From Syntrophomonadaceae bacterium (GTDB taxonomy: Bacteria > Bacillota > Syntrophomonadia > Syntrophomonadales > Syntrophomonadaceae): DNA of 7,904 nucleotides. Below the pieces are notes generated by a model. It saw only the letters and a program-made list of their open reading frames with translations, was not told where the DNA came from and ran no database searches. A program made the position numbers and the translations under genes. The stretch is from assembly GCA_028686565.1 (NCBI GenBank), contig JAQUBU010000094.1:1-7904 (forward strand), read 5' to 3'. This document shows, piece by piece, positions 1-4,105 of this stretch (the first letter of the stretch is position 1; the number at the start of each line of letters is the position of its first letter).

Positions 1-2
1 GC

Positions 3-278
3 CAACTGGCAGACCATCCTCAGATGCTTGTTGCCATGGGCTATCCCGTGAATTATAACAGCCCCAAGGAGATAGGGGATGAGATGGCTTCCTTGGCGCC
101 CTCCATGGCGGGTATTAATTATGAGAGGATAGACAAACAGAAAAGCCTGCAGTGGCCCACTCCGGCTAATCCCCTAACCAGCCATCACATGAATCCGACT
201 ACTGGAATCGGTGAGTATAAGTTGTGTTGTAAAGCTCGAAAAGGTATAGGAGGCCAATTATGCGCAAAGTGTCAGTAG
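3..278 (+). pseudogene. C-terminal fragment of formate dehydrogenase alpha, missing the final domain
   Basis: This frame is open from the left edge and ends at TAG 276-278. Its first ~55 residues read like the region of clostridial/archaeal cytoplasmic formate dehydrogenase alpha subunits just before the last domain: MGYPVNYNSPKEIGDEM, then AGINYERID and LQWPTP, matching the family pattern MGYP...EI...GI.YERL...LQWPCP. In intact family members a molybdopterin-dinucleotide-binding domain of roughly 100 or more residues follows LQWPCP. Here only about 40 unrelated residues follow and the frame runs into the next gene, overlapping it by 19 bases. No other frame in that short stretch can supply the missing domain. 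I infer a 3'-truncated, probably non-functional gene, though the upstream part is outside the window. It differs in type from the exported FdhA at 4106-7147, so the organism has, or had, two formate dehydrogenases. Family resemblance is fairly sure; pseudogene status is less so. Confidence 0.6.
248..253 (+). promoter_or_regulatory. Ribosome binding site of the molybdopterin-binding protein gene
   Basis: A consensus AGGAGG lies 6 bases before the ATG at 260. It sits inside the tail of the truncated formate dehydrogenase frame. It fixes the downstream start and suggests the two frames were once in a single transcript. Confidence 0.8.
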
Positions 279-1282
279 ATGAAGCGGTAGGTATGGAACT
301 GGGTTATGACATAACCAAGATCGTACCCGGAAAAGAAAAATACCGGGCCTTCCGACGTGGTCATGTGATAAAGCCGGAGGATTTGTCCCGTCTTAAAGAT
401 ATAGGGAAAGAACATATTTATGTGTGGGTGCCCGATGACAATATGGTGCATGAAGACGAAGCCGCCCTGCGAATGGCCAGAGCAGCCGCCGGGCCAGGCA
501 TCATCTATACGGAGCCCAGTCAGGGAAGGGTGAATTTGAAAGCTTGCCATGCTGGTTTGCTCAAAGTACAGACAGCGCAGTTAAACTGGATAAACAACCT
601 GGAAAACGTGATCTTTGCCACCCTGCATACCAATCGGGTGGTGGCCAAAGATCAGAAAGTGGCTGGAACCCGGGTGGTTCCCGTCGCCATCGAGTCACCG
701 GTTCTGGAGGAAGCGGAAAGGCTTTGCCGGGAGCCTGGTTCCTTGTTGTCAATAAAGCCATTTAAACCCCTGTGGGTGGCTGCTGTTATCACCGGAAGCG
801 AAGTGAACAGCGGCCGCATTCGAGACGGTTTTGCCAAAACCATCCGCAAAAAGATCAACCTCTACGGGGGGCGCTGGATGGGGCAGACCATTGTACCTGA
901 TAATCCCGTCTTAATTGCTGGAGAAATTCGGAATTTTGTCGCCGAAGGAGCCGAACTGATACTGGTAACCGGGGGAATGTCGGTCGACCCTGATGATGCG
1001 ACACCATTAGGAATTCGGTCCTCAGGAGCAGATGTCGTTTTTTACGGGGCGCCGGTTCTTCCTGGTTCCCAGTTTATGCTGGCCTACCAGGGGCATGTGC
1101 CGATAACCGGGGTACCGGGTGGAGCCCTGTTCAGCCGGGTCACTACTCTGGATCTCCTCCTGCCGCGCATTTTTGCCGGGGATACGTTAAGCCGGGCAGA
1201 TATTGTCAATCTGGGGCATGGTGGTATGTGCGAAGAATGTACACTTTGCCGTTATCCTTTCTGTCCGTTTGGCAAAGGGTAA
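260..1282 (+). CDS. Molybdopterin-binding protein (MoaB/Mog-like domain) with C-terminal cysteine motif
   Basis: A 340-residue protein. The C-terminal half (about residues 168-312) is a MoCF-biosynthesis/MoaB-Mog fold like domain III of MoeA. Visible motifs are AAVITGSEVNSGRI, ELILVTGGMSVDPDD (the GG-x-S-V-x-x-x-D molybdopterin-binding loop) and GVPGGALF near 300. The N-terminal ~150 residues do not match the MoeA linker domain that I know. The protein ends in a compact cysteine motif, C324-x2-C327-x2-C330-x4-C335, followed by PFGKG, which could bind a metal or an Fe-S cluster; that is inference. Proteins of this class are commonly found beside formate dehydrogenase and other molybdenum enzyme genes in Clostridia, and a role in handling or delivering the pterin cofactor is likely but unproven. 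No signal peptide or membrane segment is seen, so it should be cytoplasmic. Domain assignment is confident, precise function is not. Confidence 0.85.
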   Translation: MRKVSVDEAVGMELGYDITKIVPGKEKYRAFRRGHVIKPEDLSRLKDIGKEHIYVWVPDDNMVHEDEAALRMARAAAGPGIIYTEPSQGRVNLKACHAGLLKVQTAQLNWINNLENVIFATLHTNRVVAKDQKVAGTRVVPVAIESPVLEEAERLCREPGSLLSIKPFKPLWVAAVITGSEVNSGRIRDGFAKTIRKKINLYGGRWMGQTIVPDNPVLIAGEIRNFVAEGAELILVTGGMSVDPDDATPLGIRSSGADVVFYGAPVLPGSQFMLAYQGHVPITGVPGGALFSRVTTLDLLLPRIFAGDTLSRADIVNLGHGGMCEECTLCRYPFCPFGKG

Positions 1283-1617
1283 TGAATTTGGAACTCCCAA
1301 TATTAAAAACCTATGATGCAAAATATGGGTTAATCATACTTGAGTAAGTTCCTTTGTATCAATCAGTGGCGGGAAAGCGTTAACCGCAAATTGCAGGTTA
1401 TCAGCCAGAATTATGCTCTGCTCAACAATGAGGTTAATGTACAGAATTCCAATAGTTCAGAGTGGATTATTATTCTGTATTATAGGATGCTCTTACCTGG
1501 GCTTTTCAAATTTGCGCTATTTCTTATAAGCCAGTTGGGGTTAAATATTTATAGATTACCATTATATCTAATTTTCAGTATGCAGCAAGAGTGTTCCCTG
1601 GTAGGAGGTGTTTAAAA
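1283..1617. other. Intergenic gap without a supported gene
   Basis: These 335 bases are AT-richer than the flanking genes. They contain an open frame from TTG 1340 to 1615 that would give a 91-residue product with some hydrophobic stretches. It has no ribosome binding site, no recognisable motif, and ends inside the mobB ribosome binding region, so I do not call it. I see no clear intrinsic terminator after the upstream gene. A weak promoter-like pair (TTCAGA, 16 bases, TATTAT, near 1457-1484) could drive mobB, but the match is poor. Confidence 0.5.
1603..1610 (+). promoter_or_regulatory. Ribosome binding site that points to a CTG start for mobB
   Basis: AGGAGGTG is a near-perfect Shine-Dalgarno sequence. 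The only candidate in-frame start at optimal distance (7 bases) is CTG 1618-1620. The in-frame GTG at 1591 lies upstream of this site and so cannot use it. Confidence 0.7.
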
Positions 1618-2115
1618 CTGATTCCGATAGTAGGTTTTTTTGGTTATTCAAATTCAGGTAAGACAACTGTGGTTGCTAATCTGACTAAAATATTATCCGG
1701 ACAAGGCTACCGGATTGCCGCAATTAAACACGCTGCCCATGGCTATGACGTGGACATTCCCGGTAAGGACTCGTGGCAGCTTTTTAACGCGGGCGCCCAA
1801 AAGGTACTGTTAGTAGGGCTCGAATCAATAACTACCCATGAACGGATAGAGAGGGATCTATCCTTGCAAAGTATTTTAGACAGACTTCAAGCTGATAAAA
1901 AAAATATAGATCTAATTCTGGTTGAAGGTTTTAAAAATGAACCGGGGCCTAAAATCCTGGTTATCCGTGATCAAGATGCAGCTTTTCCCGATGGGGATGT
2001 TGATTTAATTGCAACAGTTAGTGAGGGGCCTTTTAAAGACGATGTGCCTTATTATCCTTATGGTCAATTAGAACTACTGGCCGAGTTTCTGCTGGTAAAA
2101 TACCTCAGAGTCTAA
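1618..2115 (+). CDS. mobB: Molybdopterin-guanine dinucleotide biosynthesis adaptor protein MobB
   Basis: A P-loop GTPase-type protein of 165 residues if started at CTG 1618, the usual MobB length. The N-terminus reads (M)IPIVGFFGYSNSGKT; GYSNSGKT is the Walker A loop, in the position typical of MobB. Further family signatures are AAIKHAAHGYDVD, then DSWQLFNAGA, and near residue 100 the Walker-B-like strand LILVEGFK. MobB binds GTP and assists MobA in attaching a nucleotide to molybdopterin to form the dinucleotide cofactor used by formate dehydrogenases. It is cytoplasmic. The frame could be extended to GTG 1591 (174 residues), but that would place the strong ribosome binding site inside the coding region and add residues not expected before IPIVGF. 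No mobA is visible here. It converges on moeA with only 17 bases between stop codons. Confidence 0.9.
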   Translation: MIPIVGFFGYSNSGKTTVVANLTKILSGQGYRIAAIKHAAHGYDVDIPGKDSWQLFNAGAQKVLLVGLESITTHERIERDLSLQSILDRLQADKKNIDLILVEGFKNEPGPKILVIRDQDAAFPDGDVDLIATVSEGPFKDDVPYYPYGQLELLAEFLLVKYLRV

Positions 2116-2132
2116 AGACTGCTGCCGGTTAA

Positions 2133-3371
2133 TTAATCTGTAATTAGTTTAGCTTTAACCATGACTCCTTCTTCTCCCGGCCTTTTCTTTACATCTAACA
2201 GTAAAGGAATATTTCCCGTATTAATAACTTTTCGGCTTACCGGCAGGGCGTAGGCATGCCCCTGTTTAATAATCATTTCTCCCCGGTGCAGGCTGCGACC
2301 CGGTTTTAAATGATCAATGGGGCTGGCCAGCTCTATATTAAACCAATCCCCTTTATACAATAACTCTCCTTTTAACTTAAGTAGGGCCGGCTTTACCAGA
2401 GCTTCAAACAATATTCCAGCTGCAGAGGGGCTTCCGGACAGATTGAAAATAAGTTTGCCATTGAGAAGGGCGGCTGAAGTATTTTTGCCGGGAAAGACGT
2501 TTATACCCTTGAAAAGAAGCTGAGCGTTCAAGTATTCGAACGCGTTGCGAACCAGATCGAAAAGGCCATTACCGGTCCCCCCGCTGACTATTATCATATC
2601 AGAGACCCGGGCGGCCTTTTTCAATGCAGTTACAATGGTCTGCAGGTCATCATTAATTACGGTAGGCGACAGTAAGGGCAAAGCTCCGCTGCTGGTTATT
2701 TTGCATGCTATTAGGCTCCGGTTGCTGCAATATATGCATCCTGTTTTGATGGGGGACCCAGGTAAAAGCAACTCATTTCCAGTGTCTATAATATATACGC
2801 GAGGCACTTTGTATACCGGTACCATTTCCATGCCACATGCGGCTATTCTTTCCAGGATTTCTGCTTTTAAAACCTGCCCTTTGACTGCAATTCTATCTCC
2901 AGCCATCAATTCATGGCCGGATCTTCGTATATTCTCACCTCGCCTCGGCCTGACGCTGACAATTATATACTTTTCATTTATTATCTCAACGTCCTCTTGT
3001 TTGATAACGGCAACGCTGCCTTCTGGAAGCAAAGCCCCGGTCATAATTCTGCAAGTTTCCCCGGGCCTTATTGGCCGGTTTTCAATTGAACCAGCTCCGA
3101 TAATAGAAGCTACTTTCAAACGCAAAGATCGCCCGGTTTGCAGTCTTTTCAGATCAGTCTTGCCGATCGCGTAGCCATCCATTGCCGAACGGTCAAAATT
3201 GGGTATATCAATAAAGCTTGCTATATTGTCCGCGGCCACCCGCATATAGGCATTGTCGATATGCAGGTAATCGGTGTCCAGGGCTTGAATGCTTTCGCAG
3301 CTGCTAGCAACAGCTTTATCCAAACTAACCAGTTCTAATAACTTATCATTAACCAACTGTAGTCTATTCAT
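2133..3371 (-). CDS. moeA: Molybdopterin molybdenumtransferase MoeA (divergent copy)
   Basis: A 412-residue MoeA-family protein, which inserts molybdate (or tungstate) into adenylylated molybdopterin. Visible parts in order: the domain I signature IPNFDRSAMDGYAI (residues 56-69); the domain II region with RRGENIRRSGHELMAGD; domain III (MoaB/Mog-like) starting near VYIIDTGNELLLPG with SNRSLI and SGGTGNGLFDLV; and a C-terminal beta domain with NLSGSPSAAGILFEALVKPAL near its start. Length and domain order are normal. Two domain III loops are unusual: the family's SGG-V-S-x-G-x-x-D loop reads SGGTGNGLFD, and the usual GxPGNPVS loop reads NLSGSPSAAG. The start ATG is preceded by AAGGTAGG about 7 bases upstream on this strand, a moderate ribosome binding site. 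The gene is divergent from fdhAB and convergent with mobB. It could be a paralogue with altered specificity (for example for tungsten), but that is inference. Confidence 0.9.
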   Translation of the reverse strand: MNRLQLVNDKLLELVSLDKAVASSCESIQALDTDYLHIDNAYMRVAADNIASFIDIPNFDRSAMDGYAIGKTDLKRLQTGRSLRLKVASIIGAGSIENRPIRPGETCRIMTGALLPEGSVAVIKQEDVEIINEKYIIVSVRPRRGENIRRSGHELMAGDRIAVKGQVLKAEILERIAACGMEMVPVYKVPRVYIIDTGNELLLPGSPIKTGCIYCSNRSLIACKITSSGALPLLSPTVINDDLQTIVTALKKAARVSDMIIVSGGTGNGLFDLVRNAFEYLNAQLLFKGINVFPGKNTSAALLNGKLIFNLSGSPSAAGILFEALVKPALLKLKGELLYKGDWFNIELASPIDHLKPGRSLHRGEMIIKQGHAYALPVSRKVINTGNIPLLLDVKKRPGEEGVMVKAKLITD

Positions 3372-3406
3372 AAATAACCTACCTTATAAAGCGCATTTCC
3401 TTTGTT

Positions 3407-3418
3407 GGTTTATAAACC
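3407..3418. repeat. Perfect 12-base palindrome in the moeA leader
   Basis: GGTTTATAAACC is its own reverse complement. It lies between the likely moeA -10 elements and the moeA start codon, where an operator could act. It is AT-rich and short, so chance is possible. Confidence 0.35.
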
Positions 3419-3440
3419 CACAGTTTATATTCATTTATTT

Positions 3441-3457
3441 ATTATACATCCATTATA
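3441..3457 (-). promoter_or_regulatory. Candidate -10 elements for moeA
   Basis: On the minus strand TATAAT occurs exactly twice, at 3452-3457 and 3441-3446, about 70-85 bases before the moeA start. No good -35 hexamer is found at 16-18 bases from either, so only the -10 part is supported. Confidence 0.4.
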
Positions 3458-3503
3458 CTAATTTGTTTGCTATAAAATGAAAAAAACAGATTAAGTTTTT
3501 TTA

Positions 3504-3532
3504 GTGACAAACTAATAGCGTTATGTTATATT
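3504..3532 (+). promoter_or_regulatory. Sigma-A type promoter for the riboswitch-fdhAB transcript
   Basis: GTGACA (3504-3509), a 17-base spacer, then TATATT (3527-3532): five of six matches to each consensus hexamer at ideal spacing. Transcription should start near 3539, about 70 bases before the aptamer. No comparably good promoter was found between the terminator and fdhA, so this is the best candidate for driving fdhAB. Confidence 0.65.
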
Positions 3533-3558
3533 ATGTTGTAATTAGTAGGATCGTATAG

Positions 3559-3583
3559 CAGGTAATGCATTATACATTGCCTG
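3559..3583 (+). promoter_or_regulatory. Leader hairpin between promoter and aptamer
   Basis: CAGGTAATG (3559-3567) pairs with CATTGCCTG (3575-3583), nine pairs including one G-U, around a 7-base loop. There is no T tract after it, so it is not a terminator. Its 5' arm is part of a 10-base direct repeat (AGCAGGTAAT at 3557-3566 and 3724-3733), so the 3' arm could pair instead with the copy just after the aptamer. Confidence 0.5.
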
Positions 3584-3610
3584 GAGGGCGTATGGTTGAG
3601 ACAATTACAT

Positions 3611-3726
3611 AGCTCCAAGCCTTTTAACCTAAAGTAAAGCCATGGTTTCCTGGCCTGTGGGTATAGTTGGAAACGATTATGCCTCCCCGTATTTTTGGAA
3701 AGGAGCCTATAAGCCTTGTAGAGAGC
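3611..3726 (+). ncRNA. Moco (molybdenum/tungsten cofactor) riboswitch aptamer
   Basis: The stretch resembles the Moco RNA motif as I remember it: CCATGGTTTCCTGG, a variable loop, then GGAAACGATTATGCCTCCCC and GGAAAGGAGCC. Visible pairing: an outer helix GCTC 3612-3615 with GAGC 3723-3726 and CAAG 3616-3619 with CTTG 3715-3718 (four bases bulged between the 3' strands); an internal helix GTTTCC (3645-3650) with GGAAAC (3669-3674); and a CTCC/GGAG pairing between 3684-3687 and 3701-3704. The family is known to sit upstream of molybdopterin synthesis, molybdate transport and molybdenum/tungsten enzyme genes. Here it is on the same strand as fdhA, which encodes such an enzyme, and points away from moeA. 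I cannot tell from sequence whether it prefers the molybdenum or the tungsten form. Identification is from recalled consensus, without a covariance search. Confidence 0.8.
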
Positions 3727-3750
3727 AGGTAATACTTGCTGGGCTATATT

Positions 3751-3785
3751 GGGCATAACATCCAAAATTAGGATTTAGTATGCCC
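3751..3785 (+). promoter_or_regulatory. Antiterminator hairpin of the riboswitch
   Basis: GGGCATA (3751-3757) is perfectly complementary to TATGCCC (3779-3785), and inside it ATCC (3760-3763) pairs with GGAT (3771-3774). The 3' strand overlaps six bases of the terminator 5' arm (3780-3785), so the two hairpins cannot coexist. The 5' strand could also be captured by TATGCC (3678-3683) inside the aptamer. Confidence 0.65.
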
Positions 3786-3810
3786 CTGGCCTTTCGCTGG
3801 AGGCATTTTT
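3780..3810 (+). terminator. Intrinsic terminator, riboswitch expression platform
   Basis: ATGCCCCTGGC (3780-3790) pairs with GCTGGAGGCAT (3796-3806) around the 5-base loop CTTTC: eight Watson-Crick pairs, two G-U pairs and one C-A mismatch, followed by TTTTT (3806-3810). It lies 54 bases after the aptamer and about 295 bases before fdhA, as expected for transcriptional control of the downstream operon. Confidence 0.75.
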
Positions 3811-4105
3811 GCTTATCCCATCATTTTATTTGCTTAACTATTCAAACTAATGATTTTTAAAAACATTAAAACAAGAGGGGAGGGAATGACCTCGGCAGAG
3901 CAGGAATAAGGGGTTGGAAGCAAAGACCAGGTAAGCCAGAAGGTCTTGCAGCCATAAAACGGATTAAATGCACTTTGGCAATTATACGCAAAAGCACTCA
4001 GGGGCTTATACCCCGCCATCAACTGGATTTACACATAAATGCAATCAGGTTCTCTGTAAAAAAGAGTATCTGTAGGTAGTAGTATTTTTTTAAGGGAGGT
4101 AGAGA
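3811..4105 (+). other. Untranslated leader between terminator and fdhA
   Basis: About 295 bases without a supported gene. Contents: a possible 7-codon reading frame (ATG 3886 to TAA 3909) behind purine-rich GAGGGGAGGGA; a hairpin of eight pairs with one bulged A, GCAAAGACC (3920-3928) with GGTCTTGC (3942-3949), not followed by T; and GGGG/CCCC around CTTATA near 4000-4013. I found no promoter with two good hexamers. It is long for a plain leader and could hold a second regulatory RNA, but it matches no class I can name. Confidence 0.45.
4092..4100 (+). promoter_or_regulatory. fdhA ribosome binding site
   Basis: AAGGGAGGT. It leaves 5 bases to TTG 4106 and 11 bases to ATG 4112. Spacing favours TTG, codon preference favours ATG; both give the same protein apart from two N-terminal residues. 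Confidence 0.7.

Noticed and set aside
1340..1615. 91-residue open frame from TTG in the gap before mobB
   Set aside because: No ribosome binding site, no recognisable domain, and it ends in the mobB ribosome binding region. It looks like chance in an AT-rich gap.
2109..2160. Inverted repeats around the mobB and moeA stop codons (AGTCT/AGACT; GGTTAA/TTAACC) as a bidirectional terminator
   Set aside because: Stems are short or AT-rich, there is no T tract in the right place, and most of the second repeat lies in moeA coding sequence.
2545..3174. 209-residue open frame on the plus strand opposite moeA
   Set aside because: It is antisense to a well-supported MoeA and shows no family features; a shadow of the moeA codons.
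3526..3765. 79-residue open frame on the minus strand over the riboswitch
   Set aside because: It covers the structured aptamer and antiterminator region, has no family resemblance, and the structures explain the sequence better.
3875..3910. Resemblance to the start of a SAM-I riboswitch (GAG, GGGAGGGA)
   Set aside because: Only the purine-rich core resembles it; the following conserved GCCC...GCAACC elements and the closing helices are missing.
3920..3949. Hairpin in the fdhA leader as a second terminator
   Set aside because: The stem is plausible but no T run follows it, so it cannot be an intrinsic terminator.
3834..4022. 62-residue open frame on the minus strand in the fdhA leader
   Set aside because: No convincing ribosome binding site or domain; composition looks like non-coding leader.
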